From Agreia bicolorata (lineage in GTDB: Bacteria; Actinomycetota; Actinomycetes; Actinomycetales; Microbacteriaceae): 64,000 nucleotides of DNA. Each line of letters starts with the position of its first letter. Position 1 is the stretch's first letter. The stretch lies in NCBI RefSeq assembly GCF_000938265.1, contig NZ_JYFC01000008.1:124001-188000 (forward strand), given 5' to 3'. Under the pieces are notes generated by a model. That model worked only from the letters and a program-made list of their open reading frames with translations, made no database searches and was not told where the DNA came from. Made by a program: the position numbers and the translations under genes. This document shows positions 1 through 11,255 of the stretch, piece by piece.

Positions 1-15
1 TAACGGATGCAACGG

Positions 16-2373
<2,358 letters not shown>

Positions 2374-2392
2374 GAATCCCCTTGTCGAACAG

Positions 2393-2860
2393 TCAGCAGG
2401 ACGCGATCTGGCCGCGCAGGAGCCGAGCGAGGTTCTCGGGTTCGACGGGATCTGTCGTTGTCTCGAGCTCGCGTAGGCTCCACCACCTCTGGTCGATGAT
2501 GTCGACCGTCTCCTCGGGCGTCCAATTCGCCCGATCGATCTCGAATCGGTTGGTGCGAACGGAGTACCAGACCTCGTGGTGCGCGGCCCAGACGCCGGGA
2601 GCCCGTTCGGCGACGAAATCGCGGGCCGAGAACGGCGCTCCCGGGTCGTCGATGACGAGACCTGTCTCTTCGAAGAGCTCGCGCACGGCGGCGGTGCGAT
2701 GGTCTTCGCCTGGCTCCAGGTGTCCGCCTGTCGTCAGCCATCGTGCCGGGTACCCGTCGACATCGTGGCGGGTCAGCATCAGCAGCACATGATCGTACTG
2801 ATCGACGAGGAGCACGCGCGACTTCGCGTAGACGACGTCGGTGGTGGTGTGCTCGCTCAT
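2393..2860 (-). CDS. NUDIX hydrolase
   Basis: 155-residue NUDIX protein, likely cleaving a nucleoside-diphosphate-linked substrate with Mg2+. The Nudix box is complete: GGHLEPGED near residue 46, followed at family spacing by RELFEETGL, giving the G-x5-E-x7-RE-U-x-EE-x-G-U pattern. Substrate cannot be read from the sequence; the family includes MutT-like sanitising enzymes, and the neighbouring UvrA-like ATPase makes nucleotide or DNA damage handling possible but unproven. Spacing is 17 bp from the upstream SDR gene and 19 bp to the UvrA-like gene, so the three are probably one transcript. Confidence 0.88.
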   Translation of the reverse strand: MSEHTTTDVVYAKSRVLLVDQYDHVLLMLTRHDVDGYPARWLTTGGHLEPGEDHRTAAVRELFEETGLVIDDPGAPFSARDFVAERAPGVWAAHHEVWYSVRTNRFEIDRANWTPEETVDIIDQRWWSLRELETTTDPVEPENLARLLRGQIASC

Positions 2861-2877
2861 GCCGGCCGGTCAGGACG

Positions 2878-3648
2878 TCAGTCGACGGGAGCGAAGTCGC
2901 TGATGTCGCCGACGTACCGCGTGTGGTTCGCGGGAATCGGCTCAACGGCGGCGAGGGCGACCTCGGCAGCGAACTCCCCCACGTTGTAGAGGCGGCCGGC
3001 CGATTCCTTGCGTGAGCTGATCGCGCCCGGATTCGCTCGCTCGAGGAGGGTAGCGGTGATCGTTCCTTCGATCATGTCGCCCGAGACGACGACGAACTCG
3101 ATTCCCTTCTCGTCGAGCTGGGGAATGAGTGCGCGCAGCGCGTCCTCCCCCGCACGCTTCGACAGGGCCACCGGAACGTACTCCGGCATGGTCTCGGTCG
3201 TGTGGATGAAGTGCGCCTGGTGGCTGGTGACGAAGACGACTCGTGAACCGGGGGCCAGAAGAGGCGCGGCACTCGTGAGCACGTTCAGCTGGGCATCGCG
3301 ATTGAGTGTCATGGCGTAGTCGGCCGCCATGCCGCCCTCCATGCCGCCCGAAGCGTTCAGTACGAGAACGTCGAGTCCGCCGAACTCCGACTGGATGCGT
3401 TCGAACAGCTGGGCGACCGAGGCGGGGTCGGTGAGATCGGCTCCGACGGTGATGGCCTCTCCGCCGGACTCTGCGATCTTCGCGGCCAGCTTGAGGGCGC
3501 GCGCCTCTTTGTTACGGAAATTGATGGCGACCCGAGCGCCGGCTTCGGCGAAGTACGACACGGTGTCGGCGCCGATTCCGCGCGACGAGCCGGTGACGAG
3601 CACGCGTTTCGCGGCCATGGATTCGGGTTGCAGGGGGTTTGTTGACAC
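2878..3648 (-). CDS. SDR family oxidoreductase with displaced catalytic Tyr
   Basis: 256-residue short-chain dehydrogenase/reductase. The NAD(P)-binding motif TGSSRGIG lies near residue 17 and an NASGG motif replaces NNAG near 95. The active-site Lys sits in ALSKRAGE, but the residue four before it is Val rather than Tyr; a Tyr lies three positions further upstream, so the canonical YxxxK is not intact and catalysis may be altered or lost. GTG at 3648 is preferred over longer starts because AAAGGAG lies 8 nt before it. A TAGTCT box at 3683-3678 is a candidate -10. First gene of the SDR-NUDIX-UvrA-like operon; substrate unknown. Confidence 0.85.
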   Translation of the reverse strand: MSTNPLQPESMAAKRVLVTGSSRGIGADTVSYFAEAGARVAINFRNKEARALKLAAKIAESGGEAITVGADLTDPASVAQLFERIQSEFGGLDVLVLNASGGMEGGMAADYAMTLNRDAQLNVLTSAAPLLAPGSRVVFVTSHQAHFIHTTETMPEYVPVALSKRAGEDALRALIPQLDEKGIEFVVVSGDMIEGTITATLLERANPGAISSRKESAGRLYNVGEFAAEVALAAVEPIPANHTRYVGDISDFAPVD

Positions 3649-3756
3649 TCTCGGTGCTCCTTTGACTCTGGCTCCCGAGACTACCAAGTCGGGGTCATGC
3701 TCTCAGGCGTTGCTGGTAGTTTTGAGGAATACATCGACGAGAGGAGTCGTGTACAC

Positions 3757-4230
3757 ATGGTCGAATTCCTGGCGTCCTACGCATGGACGATCTGGCTGGC
3801 CCTGGTGCTGGTCTTTCTCATCGTCGAGATGTTCAGTCTCGAGTTCACGTTCCTCATGATCGCTCTCGGCAGCGTCGGCGGTCTCGTCTCCAGCCTCGTC
3901 GGGGTCCCCTGGTTCTTCCAGATCGTGATCGCTGCTGCGATCTCTCTTCTGCTCATCTTCACGATCCGCCCCCCGCTGCTCAGGGCTCTCAGGCGGGGCG
4001 GCGACCCCACGAAGAGCAACGTGGATGCGCTCATCGGTCTCGAGGGCATCGTCACGACGCGGCTCACCGGTGAGGGCGGTCACGTCAAGCTCTCCAACGG
4101 AGATATCTGGACGGCGCGGGTCTCCCCCATCACCGACTCGGCGGTCGTCGACCTCGGCGAGAGGGTGCTCGTGACCGCCATCGATGGGGCAACGGCATTC
4201 GTCGTCCCCGCAGAAAGGACAGCGCTGTGA
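3757..4230 (+). CDS. NfeD-like membrane protein
   Basis: 157-residue short NfeD-type protein: three hydrophobic segments in the first 80 residues and then a C-terminal OB-fold-like domain (about 95-155) beginning around DALIGLEGIV. NfeD proteins partner with SPFH/stomatin proteins in membrane microdomains and are often encoded with them, as here: the next gene overlaps by four bases. ATG at 3757 has GAGGAG 10 nt upstream; a longer start at 3697 lacks such support. TAGTTT at 3717-3722 is a candidate -10 for the pair. The role is inferred from family and context. Confidence 0.85.
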   Translation: MVEFLASYAWTIWLALVLVFLIVEMFSLEFTFLMIALGSVGGLVSSLVGVPWFFQIVIAAAISLLLIFTIRPPLLRALRRGGDPTKSNVDALIGLEGIVTTRLTGEGGHVKLSNGDIWTARVSPITDSAVVDLGERVLVTAIDGATAFVVPAERTAL

Positions 4231-5147
4231 CCGGTTCGGACTCCTCCCTCGTCGGACAGATCGTGGTGGTCGCGATCATCGTGGTCATCGTCATCTTCGT
4301 GCTCGTGATTCTCGCCCGCTCGATCCGAATAATTCCTCAGGCAACTGCGGGCGTCGTGGAGCGACTCGGCGCATATCACAAGACGCTCGAGCCTGGACTC
4401 CGGGTGCTGGTGCCCTTCATCGACCGACTCCGCCCCCTCATCGACCTTCGTGAGCAGGTTGTCTCGTTCCCCCCGCAGCCGGTGATCACGGAAGACAACC
4501 TGGTTGTATCGATCGACACGGTGGTCTTCTTCCAGGTCACCGATGCCCGCGCTGCGACCTACGAGATCGCCAACTATCTCGGCGCGGTCGAGCAACTTGC
4601 AACTACTACGTTGCGCAATGTTGTCGGTGGACTCAACCTCGAACAGGCGCTGACCAGCCGTGACGAGATCAACGGCCAACTGCGGATCGTCCTCGACGAA
4701 GCCACCGGCAAATGGGGCATCCGGGTCGGACGAGTCGAACTGAAAGCCATTGATCCTCCCTTGTCGATCCAGGATTCGATGGAGAAGCAGATGCGGGCAG
4801 AGCGGGAGCGTCGCGCGGTGATTCTCACGGCGGAGGGCACCAAGCAGTCGGCGATCCTTGAGGCAGAGGGTCATCGGCAGGGCGAGATCCTGAGGGCGGA
4901 GGGTGATGCCCAGGCCGCGGTGCTGCGAGCCAAGGGCGAGGCAGAAGCCATCACGACCGTTTTCGGCGCCATCCATCAAGGCGAGCCTGATCAGCTTCTC
5001 CTTGCGTACCAGTACCTGCAGACTCTGCCTAAGCTCGCCGAGGGGTCGGCCAACAAACTATGGATCATTCCCAGCGAGCTCACCGAGGCGCTCAAGGGGA
5101 TCGGTCAGGCATTCGGCGACCGTGGTCCGACACCACCAACGACGTAG
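4227..5147 (+). CDS. SPFH/Band 7 (stomatin/QmcA-like) protein
   Basis: 306-residue stomatin-like protein with one N-terminal membrane segment (about residues 10-31), an SPFH/PHB domain (about 33-190; IRIIPQATAGVVERLGAY, then GLRVLVPFIDRL) and an Ala/Glu-rich helical region with AEG repeats near 200-245 that should form a coiled coil. Proteins of this type oligomerise in the membrane and tune FtsH-like proteases or membrane domains. GTG start overlaps the NfeD stop (GTGA), implying translational coupling. No protease gene is adjacent. Confidence 0.9.
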   Translation: MTGSDSSLVGQIVVVAIIVVIVIFVLVILARSIRIIPQATAGVVERLGAYHKTLEPGLRVLVPFIDRLRPLIDLREQVVSFPPQPVITEDNLVVSIDTVVFFQVTDARAATYEIANYLGAVEQLATTTLRNVVGGLNLEQALTSRDEINGQLRIVLDEATGKWGIRVGRVELKAIDPPLSIQDSMEKQMRAERERRAVILTAEGTKQSAILEAEGHRQGEILRAEGDAQAAVLRAKGEAEAITTVFGAIHQGEPDQLLLAYQYLQTLPKLAEGSANKLWIIPSELTEALKGIGQAFGDRGPTPPTT

Positions 5148-5175
5148 AGGCGTCGGCGAGTGGTTCTCCCCCGCC

Positions 5176-5931
5176 GTGCCCCGAATTCTGGCCCATCGCG
5201 GCTTCGCCCTCGATGCTCCCGAGAACACGCTCGCCTCGTTCGATGCGGCTGTGCGCCTCGGCGTTCTCTACATCGAGACCGATGTTCACGCCTCCAGCGA
5301 CGGTGTGGCGATGATCGCGCATGACCCCCGTCTGAATCGGGTCGCAGGCGTCGATGTCGAGGTGTCCAATTTGACAACCGAGGAGTTGCAGAAGATCGAT
5401 CTCGGCGAGGGACATCGTATGCCGACCCTGCTCGAAGCTCTTCTCGCTTTTCCTCAAGCGCGTTTCAATATCGACATCAAGTCGCCGAGAGCGGGAGCCG
5501 CCGTCGCCCGTGCGGTACTCGAGTCCGAGGCGACCGATCGCGTGTTGATCACGTCGTTCTCGTCGAGACGGCGTGCGGAGGCAGTGAATCTCCTTCCCCG
5601 CGTGGCCAGTTCGGCCAGCGCTTCGCGCTTCGTCCTCATTCTCGCCCTGGCGAAGTTGGGACTCCTCGGGCTTGTTCCTGGGCTCGTGGGCGGGGTCGAC
5701 GCGGTGCAGGTCCCTTCGCGGCACGGGCGCCTCACGATCGCAACAGACCGCGTGGTCAGGGCCCTTCATCGCCGTGGCGTGGAGATGCACATTTGGACGG
5801 TGAACGACCCCGTCGAGATGCGTCGACTGCTCGAGCTCGGCGTCGATGGAATTGTGACGGATCGGCCGGATCTGGCCCTCGAACTCGTGCGTCGTATCCG
5901 ATCGCCAGACGAGGCACAGCCACGGGCGTGA
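5176..5931 (+). CDS. Glycerophosphodiester phosphodiesterase (GDPD family)
   Basis: 251-residue GDPD-family TIM barrel. Motifs: ILAHRGFALDAPENTLASF at the N-terminus with the catalytic HRG and metal-binding E-N-T, HDPRLNRV near 57 with the second catalytic His, and NIDIK near 104. It should hydrolyse glycerophosphodiesters to glycerol-3-phosphate and an alcohol. No signal peptide, so cytoplasmic. GTG at 5176 puts HRG at the family's usual N-terminal position; the frame is open upstream but overlaps the SPFH gene. It lies 28 bp after the SPFH stop and is probably cotranscribed. Confidence 0.88.
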   Translation: MPRILAHRGFALDAPENTLASFDAAVRLGVLYIETDVHASSDGVAMIAHDPRLNRVAGVDVEVSNLTTEELQKIDLGEGHRMPTLLEALLAFPQARFNIDIKSPRAGAAVARAVLESEATDRVLITSFSSRRRAEAVNLLPRVASSASASRFVLILALAKLGLLGLVPGLVGGVDAVQVPSRHGRLTIATDRVVRALHRRGVEMHIWTVNDPVEMRRLLELGVDGIVTDRPDLALELVRRIRSPDEAQPRA

Positions 5932-5973
5932 GCCTGCTTACTCTCTGGGAGAGTTCTGGTAAAGCTCCGGCCG

Positions 5974-5999
5974 GGAAGAATTGCCCCCTTTCTGGGGTT
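5974..5999 (+). promoter_or_regulatory. Candidate SigR/SigH-type promoter of rbpA
   Basis: GGAAG at 5974-5978 and GTT at 5997-5999 are separated by exactly 18 bases, one mismatch from the GGAAT-N18-GTT pattern of SigR/SigH thiol-stress promoters in actinobacteria. TATAAC at 6000-6005 could also act as a housekeeping -10. rbpA belongs to the SigR regulon in Streptomyces, which supports the call; it is a sequence match only. Confidence 0.5.
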
Positions 6000-6035
6000 T
6001 ATAACGGTGTAAGCAACGCGAGAAAGGACCACACA

Positions 6036-6398
6036 ATGGCGGATCGCAGCTTGCGCGGAATGAGACTCGGAGGCCAAAGCCTTCAGACCGAAGAAGGCGT
6101 CGTCTTCTCCCCGCGCTTGACCCACACGTATCACTGTCCCTCCTGCGGAAAAGACACCGACATGGTGTTCTCCGCAGAGGCCGAAGCTCCCGACACCTGG
6201 GAGTGCAAGTACTGCAGCATGGAAGCGACTCGGATGGTCGGGTCGGAACCCGTCGTCGTCGAGCACGCGGAGTCGAAGACGCCGCGAAGCCACTGGGACA
6301 TGCTGCTCGAGCGCCGCACTCGGGCAGAGTTGGAGGAGCTCCTCGAGGAGCGCCTCACCTACCTCCGAGCCCGTCGAGGCCAGAAGGTCAACGCCTAG
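6036..6398 (+). CDS. rbpA: RNA polymerase-binding protein RbpA
   Basis: 120-residue RbpA, the actinobacterial RNA polymerase accessory factor that stabilises promoter complexes of the principal sigma factor and affects rifampicin tolerance. Visible order: N-terminal tail MADRSLRGMRLG, core zinc-ribbon-like domain with CPSC near 35 and CKYC near 57, basic linker, then a C-terminal sigma-interaction helix (MLLERRTRAELEELLEE). AGAAAGGA sits 7 nt before the ATG. Monocistronic: its own promoter upstream and a hairpin terminator right after. Length and motifs are typical. Confidence 0.96.
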   Translation: MADRSLRGMRLGGQSLQTEEGVVFSPRLTHTYHCPSCGKDTDMVFSAEAEAPDTWECKYCSMEATRMVGSEPVVVEHAESKTPRSHWDMLLERRTRAELEELLEERLTYLRARRGQKVNA

Positions 6399-6418
6399 TT
6401 AGAAACCCAGCACGGTTC

Positions 6419-6456
6419 AGCGCCCCGGTCAGCATCAGCTGGCGCGGGGCGCTTTT
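6419..6456 (+). terminator. Intrinsic terminator of rbpA
   Basis: Perfect 9-bp stem (AGCGCCCCG at 6419-6427 with CGGGGCGCT at 6445-6453) followed by TTTT. It overlaps the last codons of the convergent lnt gene, so it may also slow transcription coming from the minus strand. Confidence 0.8.
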
Positions 6457-8006
6457 CGTTGTGCCCGACGGGGGCTCCGGCCGGCGAACAGGCTGAGAGC
6501 AAAACCGGCGAGACCAAGACCAGACACGAGAAGCTCTATGCCGCTCCCCAGGAGCATCGCTGGAGTCTCCTGCGTCGCGAGCGGTACATCGGAGATCATC
6601 GATCCGGCCTCGTAGGGGGGAATGGATGCGATGGTCGAGCCGTCGGGGGCGATAATCGCCGATGTGCCGACGGTGGAGATGTTCACGACGCTGCGGCCCG
6701 TCTCCACCGCTCGCAGCCGGGCGATGGCGAGCTGCTGCAGGTTCTCGTCTGTCTTGCCGAAGTCGGCGTTGTTCGTCTGGGCGAGAATCACCTGCGCACC
6801 GTCATGGACCATGTCTCGCGCCACCGCATCGTCGGTGATGTCGAAGCAGATCGAAATGCCCGCGATCACGCCGTTGACATCGAAGACGGTGTCGGTTGTT
6901 CCCTTGCTGTAGTCACGGGTGACCAGATCGACGAGATCCGGAACGATGGCGCGGAAGAAAGCACGGGCCGGCATGTACTCGGCGAACGGCACGGGATGCC
7001 GCTTGTCGTAGTGATCGATCGAGCCGCGACCGGCCGCCCAGAGCAGCGACGTGTTGTAGTAGGTGTTCTGCGAGGGATTCGTGATCGTTCCCACGATGAA
7101 TGGCGCATTCATCTTGCCGCTCAGATAATCGAGTTGCTTCGAAGCCTGCGCCGATCGTGCCGGGTCGAGATCCGATCCGTTCTCGGGCCACACGACCATG
7201 TCGACCTTCTGATCGATGATCTTCAGGGTCTCAGCCGTCTGATCGCTCAGCACGTCACCGGCCGCACGCTGAGAGAACAGCGACGCGTCGGTGTTTCCCT
7301 GCACGGCTGCGATGCGCGACGACCCTTCGGTCGGCGCATACCAGGCCGGCATGGCAAGAGTTGCGACGATGGCCGTGGCAGCCCAGACGGCACGAGTCGT
7401 CGAAGCAACGGCGGACACGCGCGCGAGTTCGATGAGAAAAGCGACAAGCCAGACCATGACGAACGAGACCCCAGAGAAGCCGATCCAGGCCACGAGCGAC
7501 GCGTAGGGGCTCTCGGACTGCGAGAAGACGACCCGTCCCCACGAGAAGCCACCCTCGGGCCACACGGCTGTGATGGCCTCCCGAGCGGTCCACAGCCCCG
7601 CGATGACGATCGGCAGCATCACCAGCCGGATGCGCGTGCCTGGCCAGACGCGCCGGGCGCGAGCGTAGACCACGGCTATCAAGGACGCTCCCAAAGCGAA
7701 GAAGAGCGCCTGGAGGATCGCCAGCGCGAGCCAGGGAATAGGTCCGAGATAGAGCGTGAGCCAGATGATGTGCACACCCCAGAACGAGAATCCGCCCACC
7801 AGGCCGATCAGAAAAGCGCCGGGCGCGCGTCGGCCGATGACGGAGACAAGAACGAGTGCGATGCCCAGGAAGGTGACCGGCCAGATGCTCTTATCGGGGA
7901 AGCCAGTATCGAGGGCTACTCCCCCGGCGGCTGCCGTGAGGAGGGCCAGCCAGAACGGCATAAGCGGGCGCACAGATGCGCTGGTCTCGGGCAGCACTGG
8001 TCTCAC
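6435..8006 (-). CDS. lnt: Apolipoprotein N-acyltransferase
   Basis: 523-residue Lnt: about six to seven membrane segments in the first 200 residues, then a carbon-nitrogen hydrolase domain. The expected triad is present: Glu in VVWPENGSD near 272, Lys in HYDKRHPVPF near 337, Cys in SICFDITD near 391. It adds the third acyl chain to lipoproteins on the outer face of the membrane. GTG start overlaps the helY stop by four bases (GTGA), so it is translationally coupled to the helicase and is the last gene of the tat-helY operon. In mycobacteria lnt (ppm1) also lies next to rbpA. Confidence 0.93.
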   Translation of the reverse strand: MRPVLPETSASVRPLMPFWLALLTAAAGGVALDTGFPDKSIWPVTFLGIALVLVSVIGRRAPGAFLIGLVGGFSFWGVHIIWLTLYLGPIPWLALAILQALFFALGASLIAVVYARARRVWPGTRIRLVMLPIVIAGLWTAREAITAVWPEGGFSWGRVVFSQSESPYASLVAWIGFSGVSFVMVWLVAFLIELARVSAVASTTRAVWAATAIVATLAMPAWYAPTEGSSRIAAVQGNTDASLFSQRAAGDVLSDQTAETLKIIDQKVDMVVWPENGSDLDPARSAQASKQLDYLSGKMNAPFIVGTITNPSQNTYYNTSLLWAAGRGSIDHYDKRHPVPFAEYMPARAFFRAIVPDLVDLVTRDYSKGTTDTVFDVNGVIAGISICFDITDDAVARDMVHDGAQVILAQTNNADFGKTDENLQQLAIARLRAVETGRSVVNISTVGTSAIIAPDGSTIASIPPYEAGSMISDVPLATQETPAMLLGSGIELLVSGLGLAGFALSLFAGRSPRRAQRKAPRAS

Positions 8007-10456
8007 GCCACCGACGAGTAGGCCACGATGCCTCGACGAATCAGGTCGAGAGCGTCACGCGCCGTGCGCGCGACACGCGCGTCGGGCTGCCCCTGCAGCT
8101 GGTCGAGCAGGTCGATGGTCTGCTTCGTCCAGCGAACGAAGTCGCCCGCTTGCATATCGGCGTCGGTCAGAACGTCGTCGAGACGGGCGCCTCGCGCCCA
8201 CTGATACATAGCGAGGCTGAGACCGGTGGAGATGGGCGAGCCCTCGGGAAGACGGTGCCGAGCTTCGAGCTGCTGGATCGAGTCGAGGATGTGCCGAGTC
8301 GCCTCGAGAGCAGCTCTGAACGCTCCACGCGGCAGGAACCGATCGGCCAGATCGTTCTCTTCGCGTCGAGGTTCGTAGACCAGAGAGCAGGCCATGGCGG
8401 CGAGTCCGGCGGCATCCAGGTCTTTCCACGCCTGGCGGCGCAGGCATTCGGCAACCAGCAGATCGCGCTCACCGTAGATGCGTTTGAGCGTTCGCCCTGT
8501 CTGGGTGAGCGTCATCTCGCCATCCGTCTGAGCCGTGAGATAGCCGAGCTCGACGAGTACATCGGTGACCCGGTCGAAGACCTTGGATATCGCGCCGGTA
8601 CGCGTGTTGATCTGCAGGGACAGGCGGTCTGTGTCTTTCTTCAGTCGCCACCACCGTTCTGCCCACCGCGCGTGCTGCTCTCGGTCGGGGCACGAGTGCA
8701 CAGGATGCACCTTGAGCCGACGACGGAGGTCGTTGATCTTCTTCGCCCGAGAATCACGATCGGCGCGGGACTGGCTGTCTGCCTTTCCCGCCCCCGAGCG
8801 CTCGAGGTCGGTGATCTCCCGCCGCAGTGCAGCGTACTCGGCGAAATCGCCCCGGTCGCAGGTCATGGATCGTGCGTAGCCGGCGAGCGACTCCTCGTGC
8901 GAGCGAAGTTTGCGGGCGAGGTCGACAACGGCCCTGTCGGCCTGGAATTGTGCGAAAGACGACTCGAGGCTGTCTCTGGTGCGAGCTCGACCGAATTGCT
9001 CGATCAGATTGACCGCCATGTTGTAGGTGGGTCTGAAGCTCGAGTTGAGAGGGTAACTTCGTCTGGATGCAAGCGACGCGATCGCTTGCGGGTCGAGACC
9101 GTCTCGCCACTGAATGACAGAGTGCCCCTCGACATCGATCCCGCGTCGACCGGCGCGTCCCGTGAGCTGGGTGTACTCCCCCGGCGTGATCGGTACTCGG
9201 GCTTCTCCGTTGAATTTCTCGAGTTTCTCGAGAACGACCGTGCGCGCCGGCATATTGATGCCGAGCGCCAGCGTCTCGGTGGCGAAGACGACCTTGACGA
9301 GCTTCTTCTGAAAAAGTTCTTCGACGACTTCTTTGAAGGCGGGCAGGAGCCCGGCATGGTGCGCCGCCACTCCGCGCTGAAGGCCCTCCAGCCATTCCCA
9401 GTATCCGAGCACGGCCAGATCCTCGTCGAGGATCGTGCGGCATCTCTCTTCGACGATGTCGCGGATCTCATCTCGCTCGTCTGCGGTGGTGAGCCGGATG
9501 CCGGCTCGCAGCACCTGCTTGACGGCCTGATCGCATCCGATTCTGCTGAAGACGAAAAAGATCGCCGGCAGAAGATTCTGCCGGTCGAGCATGTCGATGA
9601 CCTCGGGCCTGTCGGCTCGCTCCTGTGCGCCACCACCACGGTGGTAGGAGCCACCACCTCGTCGGTCACGTGAGCCTCGTCGATTCGAGCTCTGTGACAT
9701 CGAGTTGCGGGCGATCCGCATGAGTTCGGGATTCACCCGATTGGTCGCGGCCTTTCCTGTCGCGTCGAACAGATCGATGAGCTTGCTGCGCACCATTACA
9801 TGCTGGTCGAGGGGAACCGGGCGTTCTTCGGAGACGATCACTGACGTCTGGCCCCGAACCGCCTGCAGCCAGTCGCCGAACTCCTCGGCGTTCGAGACCG
9901 TGGCACTGAGCGAGACCAGTCGCACCTCGGACGAGAGGTGGATTATGACCTCTTCCCAGACGGCCCCGCGGAACCGGTCTGCAAGGTAGTGCACCTCGTC
10001 CATCACGACGTAGGCCAGGTCGGTGAGCAGATCGGAGTCGGCGTAGATCATGTTGCGGAGCACCTCGGTCGTCATGACCACGATGCGCGCCGACGCGTTG
10101 ATGTTCGTGTCGCCCGTCAGGAGCCCCACGTTCTCGGCGCCGTATTCGGCCGTGAACTCGTGGAACTTCTGATTGCTCAGCGCCTTGATCGGCGCCGTGT
10201 AGAAGACCTTGGCTCTCTTCTGCTGCATCGCGAGGAACAGGGCGAACTCGGCGACGACCGTCTTTCCGGCGCCTGTCGGTGCTGCGACCAGCACGCTGTC
10301 GCCGCCCTCCAGGGCGCCGCACGCCTCGATCTGGAACGGGTCGAGGCCGAAGTCGACTCGCTCCGCGAACGCGTCGAGCAGAGGCTTGCCGCCCCGAGCC
10401 CGGCTGCGCGCATAGCGTTCGGCCGGCGAGAGTGCGGCAGGGTCGGATGCGCGCAT
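8003..10456 (-). CDS. helY: Ski2-like DEAD/DEAH RNA helicase HelY
   Basis: 817-residue superfamily 2 helicase of the Ski2/HelY type. Motif I APTGAGKT near residue 60, DEVH near 150, SLSATVSN near 183, and the C-terminal helicase motifs including INMPARTVV and TGRAGRRG near 410-440; the remainder is the helical DSHCT-type region. An Arg/Gly-rich insert with RRGSRDRRGGGS lies near 260. Probable RNA remodelling or decay role. Start codon shares its A with the tatC stop (TGATG). Gene order pafB-pafC-tatA-tatC-helY matches mycobacteria. Confidence 0.92.
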   Translation of the reverse strand: MRASDPAALSPAERYARSRARGGKPLLDAFAERVDFGLDPFQIEACGALEGGDSVLVAAPTGAGKTVVAEFALFLAMQQKRAKVFYTAPIKALSNQKFHEFTAEYGAENVGLLTGDTNINASARIVVMTTEVLRNMIYADSDLLTDLAYVVMDEVHYLADRFRGAVWEEVIIHLSSEVRLVSLSATVSNAEEFGDWLQAVRGQTSVIVSEERPVPLDQHVMVRSKLIDLFDATGKAATNRVNPELMRIARNSMSQSSNRRGSRDRRGGGSYHRGGGAQERADRPEVIDMLDRQNLLPAIFFVFSRIGCDQAVKQVLRAGIRLTTADERDEIRDIVEERCRTILDEDLAVLGYWEWLEGLQRGVAAHHAGLLPAFKEVVEELFQKKLVKVVFATETLALGINMPARTVVLEKLEKFNGEARVPITPGEYTQLTGRAGRRGIDVEGHSVIQWRDGLDPQAIASLASRRSYPLNSSFRPTYNMAVNLIEQFGRARTRDSLESSFAQFQADRAVVDLARKLRSHEESLAGYARSMTCDRGDFAEYAALRREITDLERSGAGKADSQSRADRDSRAKKINDLRRRLKVHPVHSCPDREQHARWAERWWRLKKDTDRLSLQINTRTGAISKVFDRVTDVLVELGYLTAQTDGEMTLTQTGRTLKRIYGERDLLVAECLRRQAWKDLDAAGLAAMACSLVYEPRREENDLADRFLPRGAFRAALEATRHILDSIQQLEARHRLPEGSPISTGLSLAMYQWARGARLDDVLTDADMQAGDFVRWTKQTIDLLDQLQGQPDARVARTARDALDLIRRGIVAYSSVA

Positions 10457-11250
10457 CAGGCGGCCAATTCGCTGTCGAGGCGATCAGACGCGCGGGCAAC
10501 GCGCCAGTCGTGGATCCACGCGACCCCGTAGGCCGCGAAGTAGAGGATGATCATAGGGATCGCGAGGAGGATCATCGCCGTCGGGTCTGCGGCCGGTGTC
10601 GCAATTGCCGTGAAGAGAACGATCACCAGGATGGCCACGCGCCACGACTTGATGATCGATGATGCGCTGAGAACGCCGACGAAGTTGAGCAGAACGAGGA
10701 AGACGGGGAGGACGAAGGCAATGCCGACGGCGAGAACCAGCTTGAGGACGAAGTCGTAGTAGCCGCGCGCCGTGATGAGGTTCGTATCTTCCGAGGGAGC
10801 GAAGCCTGCCAGAAGGATCACGATGTGGGGCAGCACATACCAGCCGGCCACGCAGCCCGCGAGGAAGAGAGGAATGGATGCGCCGAGGAACCCGACGCTG
10901 TATGCCTTCTCGCGGCGGGTCAGTCCCGGTACCAGGAATGCCCAGATCTGGTAGAGCCACACCGGTGATGACACCACGAAGCCGATCGTGAGCGCGATCT
11001 GCACCTTCAGATCGAAGGCGCCGCCGATGTTGTCCCAGTTGATGCTGGCGACACGCCCCTGCTGCTGACCGATCTCGGTGATGGGCCCCCGGATCGCATC
11101 GAGCACGAAGTCGGAGAGGAACCATCCGGCGATTGCGCCGAGAACGATGCCGATCGCCGCAATGAAGAGTCTCCTGCGTAGCTCGAGGAGATGCGCGCCG
11201 AGAGACATGCGTCCCTCGCGGTTGGCACGCCGCTTGGTTCGGGCGGCCAC
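10456..11250 (-). CDS. tatC: Sec-independent translocase subunit TatC
   Basis: 264-residue TatC with six predicted membrane segments. The cytoplasmic N-terminal motif MSLGAHLLELRRRL, which recognises twin-arginine signal peptides, begins near residue 15; the FLVPGLTRREK loop lies near 111. It is the receptor of the Tat pathway for folded proteins. The annotated start is GTG; the Met at residue 15 is an alternative. The gene follows tatA by five bases and overlaps helY. Confidence 0.95.
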   Translation of the reverse strand: MAARTKRRANREGRMSLGAHLLELRRRLFIAAIGIVLGAIAGWFLSDFVLDAIRGPITEIGQQQGRVASINWDNIGGAFDLKVQIALTIGFVVSSPVWLYQIWAFLVPGLTRREKAYSVGFLGASIPLFLAGCVAGWYVLPHIVILLAGFAPSEDTNLITARGYYDFVLKLVLAVGIAFVLPVFLVLLNFVGVLSASSIIKSWRVAILVIVLFTAIATPAADPTAMILLAIPMIILYFAAYGVAWIHDWRVARASDRLDSELAA

Positions 11251-11255
11251 CGTGC

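Noticed and set aside
7976-9673. Plus-strand open frame of 565 codons opposite helY
   Set aside because: Composition of a shadow frame; helY on the other strand has all helicase motifs.
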